From Bacteroidota bacterium (GTDB lineage: Bacteria; Bacteroidota; Bacteroidia; Flavobacteriales; Flavobacteriaceae), in contig JAIUNZ010000010.1 of NCBI GenBank assembly GCA_020161455.1, positions 51,955 through 115,954 on the forward strand: DNA of 64,000 nt. The letters run 5' to 3'. The notes under the pieces were generated by a model. The model made no database searches and was not told where the DNA came from. It worked only from the letters and a program-made list of their open reading frames with translations. A program made the position numbers and the translations under genes. Below are positions 51,391-59,062 of the stretch, in pieces; position 1 is the first letter of the stretch, and every line of letters begins with the position of its first letter.

Positions 51391-53493
51391 TTAATAGAAA
51401 TCAGCTCTGTTATCATCGATGTCAGCATTTTCTTTTAATGCTTGAATAACTCTACCTGAATAAGAAGCAACTTGTTGTTTCAATTTGTTTACATACTCAT
51501 CATAGTTTTGAATTGCAGGTGCTTTAGTTTCTGCTTTAGTAACCAATACATATACTCCTGAATTTCCAACAACTGGTTGAGAAAGCTTTCCTACTTTTGA
51601 AGACATCGCTATTCCAACTACTTTTGGTTCAAAACCAGCACCTGGTATCGATGGATTTTCAACTGTTAAATCAACAGCATTCATTACAGTTACTTTATTT
51701 GCAGTTGCCAAAGCTTCTAAAGTGGCACCTTTCAGTTTCGCTTTAATCATTTCGGCTTTCTTTTTGTTTTTCAAAATAGGTTCTACTTGTGGTCTTGCAT
51801 CTTCCACAGCCATTAATCCTTTGTCATAAACTTTTTTCAATTTAACAATTACATGTCCTTTGTTTACGATTTCAAATCTTTTAACATCGCCAACACTTGT
51901 ATCACTGTTGAATGCCCATTTTACAATTTGTCTTTGGTTTGAAATTGAACCAAAAGATTCGTCAACAGCTTTAACTCTTACGGATGGACTAACTGTTAAT
52001 TTCATTTGTTTTGCCAAAGCATCAAAATCTTTATTTGAAGCAGCCTCCATTTCAAATTTGGTAGCTTGCTCATAGGTTTTATTGTTTGTTATTTCAGACG
52101 GTTGGATTTTTTGAGCAATCGTTGCTAATTTAACCGCATCTTGCTTGTCCGTTACTTGAATAACATGGTAACCAAATTGTGTTTCTACCAAACCAATTTT
52201 TCCAATTGGGTTATTGAAAACAAAATCATTAAACGGAGCTACCATTTGACCTGGAGAAAAATAACCCAAATCACCACCTGATTGCGCCGAAGAATCATCA
52301 GAATTCATCATAGCCAACATAAAGAAATTTCCAGGATTAGCTTTTGCTTGTGCTAATAAGCTTTCTGCCTTAGCTTTTGCTTGCTCTTTCGTTCTTACTT
52401 CTTTTTTGTTAGGCACTTGTGTTCCTTCCCAGCTGATAAGGATATGACTTGCTTTAGATTTTGCTCCAGATTTTCTTCCTAATGCTTTTGAAATACAGTA
52501 GTAACCGTTATACATATAAGGAGCAGAAATCTGTCCAGTTGGCAAATTGAATAACATTTCAGCATTTTCTGCTGGTAAATCTTGTTTGGCAACGTAACTT
52601 GAATCAAATGGAATATCTGAATTAGCATTTACGAATTCAGCATCGTTTTTGACATTAGCAAAACCTGCAATAGTGTCGTTTTTTCCTATTGTGTTATTGT
52701 AGAGAACTCTCTGATTCAATAAACTTTGTACTTTAGATTTAATTTCTGCTTCGTCTTCTGCTGATGGTTTTTCTTCAATCAAGACATACTCAATTTCTCT
52801 AGCTTCTTCCGATTTGAATTTTTTCTCTTTAGTTTTCATGTATGCCGTTATTTCATCATCTGAAATTTTAACGTCACTATCTTTTATTGAAGAAAAAGGA
52901 ACATTTACAAAATCAAAAGTAACTTTGTTTGTTTCTACTTCGTATTTTAATTTTCCTTCGGCTTGTGTAGTATATAAACCACCTTTTACCAATGAATTGT
53001 AGATTTGATATTTTGCATTCAAATCAGCATCTTTTTCTCTTTCTTTTAAATACTGAATTCCTTCAGGATTTGCTTTAAAATATTCTTTGAATTTTGCTAA
53101 GTCAAATTTTCCAGCTGCATTTAAAAACATTTGATTTTGACCAATATTTGGATCTGCTTTGAATACTTCAACTATGTGTTTTTCTCCAACTCTAATTCCT
53201 AATTTCTCAAACTCAGCAGTTAATAAAGCAATACTAACTTCTTGATTCCAAACTTGATTTGAAGCTTGCATAGAAGTCATTGATTGACCATTTTGTTGGT
53301 TTTTCTCAGTATTGGCTACTTTAATTTTAAATTCATCAAATGAAATATCTTTACCATTTACACTTCCAACGTCTGTAGAAATACTTTTAAAGCCTTTTGT
53401 AAATAAATCTTGCACAACAAATGCTAATAAAGCAAAACCAATTGCAAGCAAAAGCAAGCCAGAACGATTTCTAATTTTTTGTAAAACTGCCAT
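51391..53493 (-). CDS. PpiD-like periplasmic peptidyl-prolyl isomerase
   Basis: Encodes 700 residues. One N-terminal membrane anchor (about residues 12-32, GLLLLAIGFALLAFVVQDLF) is followed by a SurA_N-like chaperone region (about residues 35-240) and a parvulin rotamase domain (about residues 345-450; SKASHILISW, SGGDLGYFSPGQMVAPF, IGLVETQFGYHVIQV). The length and order match PpiD (623 in E. coli) more than soluble SurA. It probably assists folding of outer membrane and secreted proteins at the inner membrane. Its gene ends a minus-strand run of envelope genes. Confidence 0.92.
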   Translation of the reverse strand: MAVLQKIRNRSGLLLLAIGFALLAFVVQDLFTKGFKSISTDVGSVNGKDISFDEFKIKVANTEKNQQNGQSMTSMQASNQVWNQEVSIALLTAEFEKLGIRVGEKHIVEVFKADPNIGQNQMFLNAAGKFDLAKFKEYFKANPEGIQYLKEREKDADLNAKYQIYNSLVKGGLYTTQAEGKLKYEVETNKVTFDFVNVPFSSIKDSDVKISDDEITAYMKTKEKKFKSEEAREIEYVLIEEKPSAEDEAEIKSKVQSLLNQRVLYNNTIGKNDTIAGFANVKNDAEFVNANSDIPFDSSYVAKQDLPAENAEMLFNLPTGQISAPYMYNGYYCISKALGRKSGAKSKASHILISWEGTQVPNKKEVRTKEQAKAKAESLLAQAKANPGNFFMLAMMNSDDSSAQSGGDLGYFSPGQMVAPFNDFVFNNPIGKIGLVETQFGYHVIQVTDKQDAVKLATIAQKIQPSEITNNKTYEQATKFEMEAASNKDFDALAKQMKLTVSPSVRVKAVDESFGSISNQRQIVKWAFNSDTSVGDVKRFEIVNKGHVIVKLKKVYDKGLMAVEDARPQVEPILKNKKKAEMIKAKLKGATLEALATANKVTVMNAVDLTVENPSIPGAGFEPKVVGIAMSSKVGKLSQPVVGNSGVYVLVTKAETKAPAIQNYDEYVNKLKQQVASYSGRVIQALKENADIDDNRADFY

Positions 53494-53601
53494 TTTTTAT
53501 TCTGTTAATTTTTAATTCAGTTTGCGAAAATACAATTATCTATGAAATAATAACAGTCAGAGTGTTATAATTTTTGCCATTTTTAGGATTTTTTTCGAAA
53601 A

Positions 53602-54861
53602 TCAATCTAATAACGTCATTTTGACCAATTCTATCTTCTTATTGGTAGCTTCTTCAATAATAAATTGATAATTTCCAATGGTAATTTTCTCTCCTTTTTG
53701 AGGAATTTCGGAAGCAAAATCGACTATAAATCCACCTAAAGTCCCATAAGAATCACTTTCTGGAATATTAAGTTTGTATTCTTGATTGATGTATTCCACA
53801 TCCAATCGAGTAGAAAACATATAGGTTGATTCGTCGATTTGTGTTTCTACAAGTGCTTCATCTTGATCGTGTTCGTCTTCAATTTCTCCAAAAAGCTCTT
53901 CTACAATATCTTCCATCGTTACAATTCCCGAAGTTCCACCATATTCGTCAAGTACAATTGCTACACTTTTTCTTTTTTTAGTCAACAGACTCATTACGTC
54001 TTTGATGAAAATAGTTTCAGGTACAAATTCGACAGAAATCATTATAGACTTCACACTTCTCGGTTTTTTGAACAATTCAAAAGAATGGATATAGCCTACA
54101 ATATCATCCAACGTATTTTGATATACTAATATTTTTGAATAGCCTGTTTCTATAAAAAGTTTTCGCAATTCTGCCACCGAACTATATAAATCCACAGCAA
54201 CCATTTCGGTTCTTGGCGTCATAATTTCTCTAGCTTTTACACCTGCAAATTCTAAAGCATTTTGAAACATTTGAATTTCTGTATCCACTTCATCTTCATC
54301 ATTTACAGCATTCATCTGTTCCGTAATATAATTTCCCAACTCTACTTTACTAAACGTTAAATTGATTTGGTCACCGTCGGTTTTGAAGAATTTTTTCAGA
54401 ATAAAATCTGAAATCCAAATCATAAACGAAGAGATGTAGTAAAACAGCTGGTAGAAAATATAGGCTGGCAAGGCAAAAAATTTCATGAAACTATTGGCAT
54501 AAATCTGAAAAAAGACTTTTGGCAAAAACTCTGCCGTCATCAAAATAACCGTAGTTGAAATTATTGTTTGAAGTAAAATAGTTGATAATTCTGTAAAATG
54601 AAACCCAAAATTTTCAAACCACTTTAAGATTAAATCACCCATAAAGAATCCATAGATAACAATAGAAATATTGTTGCCTACAAGCATCGTTGCTATAAAT
54701 TTAGAAGGTTTCTTAGTGATTTTTGATAAAATAGTCCCTAGAAAATCATCTTGCTTTTTTTCAATTTCAAGATATATTTTATTGGAGGAAACAAAAGCAA
54801 TTTCCATTCCTGAAAAAAAAGCGGAAAGTATCAAACACAGAATGATGATTCCGATTTCCAT
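53602..54861 (-). CDS. CNNM/CBS-domain (hemolysin-like) membrane protein
   Basis: Encodes 419 residues. It has an N-terminal DUF21/CNNM domain with about four helices (starting IGIIILCLILSAFFSGMEIAFV), two CBS domains (about residues 205-330; IMTPRTEMVAVDLYS and VAIVLDEYGGTSGIVTMEDIVEELFG) and a C-terminal CorC/HlyC domain. Family members are linked to Mg2+ or other cation transport; GldE, a gliding-motility protein, is also of this type, but I cannot say this is gldE. It follows a 64-residue membrane-protein gene by two bases. Confidence 0.9.
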   Translation of the reverse strand: MEIGIIILCLILSAFFSGMEIAFVSSNKIYLEIEKKQDDFLGTILSKITKKPSKFIATMLVGNNISIVIYGFFMGDLILKWFENFGFHFTELSTILLQTIISTTVILMTAEFLPKVFFQIYANSFMKFFALPAYIFYQLFYYISSFMIWISDFILKKFFKTDGDQINLTFSKVELGNYITEQMNAVNDEDEVDTEIQMFQNALEFAGVKAREIMTPRTEMVAVDLYSSVAELRKLFIETGYSKILVYQNTLDDIVGYIHSFELFKKPRSVKSIMISVEFVPETIFIKDVMSLLTKKRKSVAIVLDEYGGTSGIVTMEDIVEELFGEIEDEHDQDEALVETQIDESTYMFSTRLDVEYINQEYKLNIPESDSYGTLGGFIVDFASEIPQKGEKITIGNYQFIIEEATNKKIELVKMTLLD

Positions 54862-54863
54862 GA

Positions 54864-55058
54864 TTATGGTTTTTTGTTTCTATCTTCAAATTTTTTGGCA
54901 AATCTTTGTCGGAAGAAAAACATAAAAACACCAATTACTGCAAAAATTGCACTAATAATATAATTTGGGTCTTCAGTTTGCCATTTTGTAAAAGCATCAT
55001 AGGCAAATACTAATCCTGCTATTAAATAGGCATATTGTGTAAATTTTAAATAATTCAT
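54864..55058 (-). CDS. Small two-helix membrane protein of unknown function
   Basis: Encodes 64 residues with two hydrophobic segments (about residues 8-24, AYLIAGLVFAYDAFTKW, and 33-49, YIISAIFAVIGVFMFFF) and a positively charged C-terminus (RQRFAKKFEDRNKKP). It sits between lptC (11 bases) and the CNNM/CBS gene (2 bases) on the same strand, so a real, co-transcribed gene is likely despite its size. No family motif recognised. Confidence 0.75.
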   Translation of the reverse strand: MNYLKFTQYAYLIAGLVFAYDAFTKWQTEDPNYIISAIFAVIGVFMFFFRQRFAKKFEDRNKKP

Positions 55059-55069
55059 TTGTTTTTTTA

Positions 55070-55618
55070 TTATTCGGATTTATCTATTTCACCCGATATT
55101 TTTTGAGAGTTTACTTTTTTGAAGTCTTTGCTAAAATCAATTCCTTCTCCATTAGTAACGCCTTTTGGCGAAGTAAATTTAAACTTTTTTTGGGTAAAAA
55201 ACCATTCGTTTTTTTGATCAAAATACAATTGTTCTGTTTCCAACAAATCTCCCGAGTCATTACTTATACGAACATTGCCTTGCAAATCAATTAAATCGGT
55301 TCCTTTATAAGACGATGCAAAATTAGACTTTACATACGTTTTCTTTCCCTTTTCGTCATACAGAGTTAAGTCAATACCAACAGGAAACTCAGTAAAAGGG
55401 AACTCTGCTGTAGCATAATCCAGCATTTTTGGACTAATCAAAACAGCTTTAATCTTTCCTGAATCCGTATATTTTAAATTAATAGAATCTGCTTCTCCAC
55501 TTGGCGAAAACTCAGACAATCCCATTTTTTGTACTTCTTTAAAATTACTTTCGCAAGAAAGCATTCCAAAAAAAGTGAGAAGTAAAAAGAAAAAATATGT
55601 CCTTTTTTTATTAATCAT
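55070..55618 (-). CDS. lptC: LPS export periplasmic protein LptC
   Basis: Encodes 182 residues. The N-terminus is a lipoprotein signal (FFGMLSC, Cys at about residue 21), and the chain has the all-beta OstA/LptC pattern (SGKIKAVLISPKMLDYATAEFPFTEFP; DLIDLQGNVRISNDSGDLLETEQLYFD; FKFTSPKGVTNGEGIDFSKDF). LptC takes LPS from LptBFG and passes it to LptA. E. coli LptC has an inner-membrane helix, so the lipoprotein form is a Bacteroidota feature. The start overlaps the TPR gene stop by one base (TAATG). Confidence 0.9.
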   Translation of the reverse strand: MINKKRTYFFFLLLTFFGMLSCESNFKEVQKMGLSEFSPSGEADSINLKYTDSGKIKAVLISPKMLDYATAEFPFTEFPVGIDLTLYDEKGKKTYVKSNFASSYKGTDLIDLQGNVRISNDSGDLLETEQLYFDQKNEWFFTQKKFKFTSPKGVTNGEGIDFSKDFKKVNSQKISGEIDKSE

Positions 55619-56895
55619 TATTTAGAAGGGAAAGTGATTTTTTCATTAATCCAACAACCTATCGTCATGGTTTTGCCATTCATTTTAGCATTAGAAATGT
55701 CACTTTCTGAAAGCGATTCTTTTGAAAAATCCTTTACAAACATGGCAACATTGGTTTTTAACACTTCATCAGCAACAGAAGCTTTTTTAACCGTTTGAGT
55801 AGCTAAATAGTAAACTGCTTTTTTTTCAAAATCAGTTTTTGCGCAATCGGAAGCACTGTTGGCATAAAGTTGTGCTAAAAACAAATATGCCTTTCCAAGT
55901 TTTGGGTTAAACTCAATTGATTTTAAAAGAAATTCTTTTGCTTTTGGCTTGTCGTTGCTATAAATTCCAGTGGCTAAAGTGTAATATTTTGTTGCTTTAC
56001 TGGAAGTGTTTTTTTCTAAATTGGCTGATTCTAAAAAATATTTTTTTGCCTCATCAAATTTTCTATTTTTTAATAATGCAGTTGCAAAATAATTTGCTGA
56101 TTGCGCTGAAACTTTTAAAGCATAATATTTCTCTGCCAACGTTAAAAAAATTGGAGTTGCAGCACATTTTTCATACATCACATTTAAAGACGCTTCTAAC
56201 CAAGCTGCGTTTTCTTGATTTTGAGCCAATTTTTTTTCGTAGTATTCCGTTAAAACATCACAAGTTAAAAAATTATCGGCTATTGCATTAATTGCTCTAC
56301 TTGCTGCAACATATGTTTCTTTCTCTGCAGGATTTGTTTCATTTAATGTAACAATACGATTGTTTAACAAAGTGTATTTTTCAATTACTTTGTCATTTGT
56401 GACCGATTTGTCTCCATTTTTATTTTTTTCAGTAAGCAATTTAAAATAGTTAAAAATTGCATTTCCCGAAGTTACTTTGTTAAGCGAAGAATTGATTCCG
56501 TTATCAAGCAATTGGAAAACCTCATCTTTTGAATCAATTGAATTATCAAATAAAGCCATAGCTTTATACACCTCGTAATCTTCAATAGAATTAGGGAAAT
56601 TCTTATGATATTGGTCGTAGAGTTTCATCAGTTGTCGAACCGATGTTTCCTTTTCCTCCTCATTTTTAGCATTATCAATTTTATATTGAATAATTTTTAC
56701 ACCCTCTAAATAAAGACTTTCACTTTGAGTTGGACAATTTTTAGCGACAAATCCCCATGGTCCGAAAGCTTCTTCAAAATTTTTTATGCTTAAAAATTCT
56801 TGATATTCTTTGGTTTGTAAAGAGCAATCTATTTTTTTTTGGGCATTACTATTTAGACCAAATAATAAAACGGTCAACAATAAAAAAACTCTCAT
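55618..56895 (-). CDS. Periplasmic tetratricopeptide-repeat protein
   Basis: Encodes 425 residues with a signal peptide (about residues 1-18, ending NAQ). Helical repeats of TPR type run through the middle and C-terminal half, clearest at ALLKNRKFDEAKKYFLESANLEK, YYTLATGIYSNDKPKAKEFL and LKSIEFNPKLGKAYLFLAQLY. It probably acts as a binding scaffold in the periplasm. Neighbours are a FadL-like porin (11 bases) and lptC (one-base overlap), so a role in outer membrane biogenesis is inferred, not shown. Confidence 0.85.
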   Translation of the reverse strand: MRVFLLLTVLLFGLNSNAQKKIDCSLQTKEYQEFLSIKNFEEAFGPWGFVAKNCPTQSESLYLEGVKIIQYKIDNAKNEEEKETSVRQLMKLYDQYHKNFPNSIEDYEVYKAMALFDNSIDSKDEVFQLLDNGINSSLNKVTSGNAIFNYFKLLTEKNKNGDKSVTNDKVIEKYTLLNNRIVTLNETNPAEKETYVAASRAINAIADNFLTCDVLTEYYEKKLAQNQENAAWLEASLNVMYEKCAATPIFLTLAEKYYALKVSAQSANYFATALLKNRKFDEAKKYFLESANLEKNTSSKATKYYTLATGIYSNDKPKAKEFLLKSIEFNPKLGKAYLFLAQLYANSASDCAKTDFEKKAVYYLATQTVKKASVADEVLKTNVAMFVKDFSKESLSESDISNAKMNGKTMTIGCWINEKITFPSK

Positions 56896-56906
56896 GACAT
56901 TGTATT

Positions 56907-58127
56907 TTAGTTGTATTTTCGCTTAACAAACCATCTGTCACTGAATGATAAACCAATACTTAGGTTAATATAATTTTCTTCAATTAAATTGTAATATTTT
57001 GTTCCTCTTTTACCAACTTCAAAACCGATGTTCAAGTTAGAAAAAGTTCCGCTTAGTGGTAATCCTAAGCCTAAATTTACAGCAAAATCTTCAATTGACT
57101 TGTTTTGAATTACCATACCTGTATTTTCATAACGCAAACCTCCACGATAAGTTACTCTTTTGAAAAAACTAGAATACGAACTATAATTTGGAATGTAATA
57201 TCCTCCAACACTATAGCGTGTAGAATTTTCAAAAACGACTCCATTTATATCGTCAAATCTATTTTTTAAATTACTACTTGATTGCAAAGTAACCTCAGCA
57301 CCAACCAACCATTTTCTAACTTCACCAAATCCAGAACCAATCGATAATCTTGAAGGCAAATTAAAATTCAAATTTTGCACTGGTTGATTATCTACTTGAT
57401 CGCTAACGGTAATTGTTCTTTCGTTTTTAAGTTTCAAATTGGCTTGAGGCGCATAAACTAAAGACCCAAAATAAGTGTACTTATTATTTAACTTTTTCTC
57501 ATAAGCCAAACCAGTAGTGAAGTTTATTCCTTGTATTCTAGAAACATTTTCTTCTAAAGTTCCACTTTCAATAGTTGTTAAGTATCTAAAACTTTTGGTT
57601 TCAATCGTTCCAAAATTATACTGTGCGTCTAAACCAACGCTTAAGTTTTTATTGATTTTATAGCCTAAACCTAAAAACACTTTATTAATACCGCCAATTC
57701 CATTGTATTGTGTAGAATATAAATTATTTTCATCTGCTAAATTCAATATTTTATATCCAACCGAAGAATAAGGCATTAAACCAAATGTAAAACCAAATTT
57801 ACCTGCTGGAATCCCAACGGCTAAATAATCTAAATTAGTTCTTCTGGCTTTTTCGTTTTGTGTTTCGGTATTTAATTTTGTATTTGAAGTAGAACCACCA
57901 ACGGCAAAAGTTGTTAATTTTAATCCTGCTAATTGCGCTGGATTTTGCAGATTAATATGAATACTATCCGAAAAAACAGAAACGCCTCCCATAGAACGTG
58001 TTTCAACAGTACCTTTAAATTTTACGTCTCCAATTCCGTAAAAAGAATAAGGAGAAGAAGTTCCTTCTTGAGCATTAGAAACCAATGAAATAAGCAAACC
58101 AAAGCTTACTATAATTTTTTTAATCAT
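56907..58127 (-). CDS. FadL/PorV-like outer membrane channel protein
   Basis: Encodes 406 residues with a signal peptide (about residues 1-19, ending SNAQ). The early block GTSSPYSFYGIGDVKFKG and a chain of amphipathic strands (LAVGIPAGKFGFTFGLMPYSSVGYK; NKNLSVGLDAQYNFGTIE) fit the OmpP1/FadL-like barrel family of Bacteroidota, ending with LSIGLSFSDRWFVKRKY. Substrate unknown. It overlaps coaX by four bases (ATGA), so translation is coupled. Confidence 0.8.
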   Translation of the reverse strand: MIKKIIVSFGLLISLVSNAQEGTSSPYSFYGIGDVKFKGTVETRSMGGVSVFSDSIHINLQNPAQLAGLKLTTFAVGGSTSNTKLNTETQNEKARRTNLDYLAVGIPAGKFGFTFGLMPYSSVGYKILNLADENNLYSTQYNGIGGINKVFLGLGYKINKNLSVGLDAQYNFGTIETKSFRYLTTIESGTLEENVSRIQGINFTTGLAYEKKLNNKYTYFGSLVYAPQANLKLKNERTITVSDQVDNQPVQNLNFNLPSRLSIGSGFGEVRKWLVGAEVTLQSSSNLKNRFDDINGVVFENSTRYSVGGYYIPNYSSYSSFFKRVTYRGGLRYENTGMVIQNKSIEDFAVNLGLGLPLSGTFSNLNIGFEVGKRGTKYYNLIEENYINLSIGLSFSDRWFVKRKYN

Positions 58128-58852
58128 TTTTGATTGTATTGAAATGTTTGGTTCAGACTTTCTAATAGAAAATTTGAATTGGCAAATATGGTATTTTTTA
58201 ATTGCATAGCCAAAAAATCAGCATCACCACCGGTTAAAATTATGATAAAATTAGCGTTTTCAGATTTAAAGTAATCAATATAGCCATCGATTTCAAAAAT
58301 CACACTGTTAATCACGCCAGAATGAATAGATTCTGAGGTTGATTTTCCAATACTGCTTTTTGGAAATTCTCTTTCTAACAAAGGAAGTTTTGCTGTATAA
58401 TTGTGTAATGATTCGTAGCGAAGACGAATTCCAGGAGAAATGGCTCCGCCTAAATAATTATCCGTTTCATCTACAAAATCGTAAGTAATACAGGTTCCTG
58501 CATCAATTATCAATCTATTTTGTTTTGGAAACTGAAGTACTGCTCCACTAGCCAAAACCATCCTGTCAATTCCCAAAGTTGTTGGCGATTCGTATAAATT
58601 GACAAAAGGAAAATCAAACTCTCTAGTAATAAAAACAACTTTTACTTTACTTTTGAATGCTAAAAAGTCACTTTGCTCCAAACTTCCAACAGAAGCGACC
58701 ACAATTGTACCTACTTTTGGATGCTGTTTTAGAATGAAATCAACTTTTTCTAATAAATCTTCTTTTAAGAATACAAAATGCCCGAGTTGCTTATCTTGCT
58801 CAAAAACAGCTGATTTTATTCTCGTATTTCCTACATCAATGACTAAAAGCAT
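58124..58852 (-). CDS. coaX: Type III pantothenate kinase
   Basis: Encodes 242 residues from MLLVIDVGNTRIK, the canonical CoaX start; an upstream ATG 21 bases earlier would add FKFIT-type residues and is rejected. The phosphate-1 loop DVGNTRIKSAV (residues 5-15), SPTTLGIDRMVLASGA, LIIDAGTCITYDFVDE and GGAISPGIRLRYESLHNYTAKLP are diagnostic. It phosphorylates pantothenate, the first step of coenzyme A synthesis. It heads the minus-strand envelope cluster and diverges from tRNA-Phe. Confidence 0.95.
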   Translation of the reverse strand: MLLVIDVGNTRIKSAVFEQDKQLGHFVFLKEDLLEKVDFILKQHPKVGTIVVASVGSLEQSDFLAFKSKVKVVFITREFDFPFVNLYESPTTLGIDRMVLASGAVLQFPKQNRLIIDAGTCITYDFVDETDNYLGGAISPGIRLRYESLHNYTAKLPLLEREFPKSSIGKSTSESIHSGVINSVIFEIDGYIDYFKSENANFIIILTGGDADFLAMQLKNTIFANSNFLLESLNQTFQYNQK

Positions 58853-58870
58853 GGTGATAAATTTGAATTG

Positions 58871-58878
58871 CAAAAATA
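58871..58878 (-). promoter_or_regulatory. -7 promoter element for coaX
   Basis: The minus strand reads TATTTTTG (TAnnTTTG), 18 bases before the coaX ATG. It also argues against the upstream start at 58873. Confidence 0.45.
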
Positions 58879-58902
58879 CAACAGATTTTTTTACTAATTG
58901 TT

Positions 58903-58932
58903 TTGTATAAATTAAAAATCATTCTATATTTG
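58903..58932 (+). promoter_or_regulatory. Promoter of tRNA-Phe
   Basis: TTG (58903-58905), 19-base spacer, TATATTTG (58925-58932). This fits the Flavobacterium consensus TTG-N17-19-TAnnTTTG in full and is the clearest promoter in the window. The tRNA 5' end is 16 bases downstream. Confidence 0.8.
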
Positions 58933-58947
58933 CACCCGCATTAGAGC

Positions 58948-59020
58948 GGTACCTTAGCTCAGTTGGTAGAGCAATGGACTGAAAATCCATGTGTCCCTGG
59001 TTCGATTCCTGGAGGTACCA
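58948..59020 (+). tRNA. tRNA-Phe (anticodon GAA)
   Basis: The 73-base cloverleaf has acceptor arms GGTACCT and AGGTACC, the D-arm AGCTCAGTTGGTAGAGC, the anticodon loop CTGAAAA (anticodon GAA) on a five-bp stem ATGGA/TCCAT, and the T-arm with GGTTCGATTCC. The discriminator is A, and the 3' CCA is not encoded (the next bases are CA, T). Confidence 0.97.
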
Positions 59021-59023
59021 CAT

Positions 59024-59058
59024 AAAAAATCCCTGACTTTTTTGTTAGGGATTTTTTT
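59024..59058. terminator. Terminator after tRNA-Phe
   Basis: The stem AAAAATCCCTGAC/GTTAGGGATTTTT, loop of six T, has T-runs on the plus strand and A-runs on the other side. It can also end the convergent multicopper oxidase transcript. Confidence 0.88.
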
Positions 59059-59062
59059 GCTT

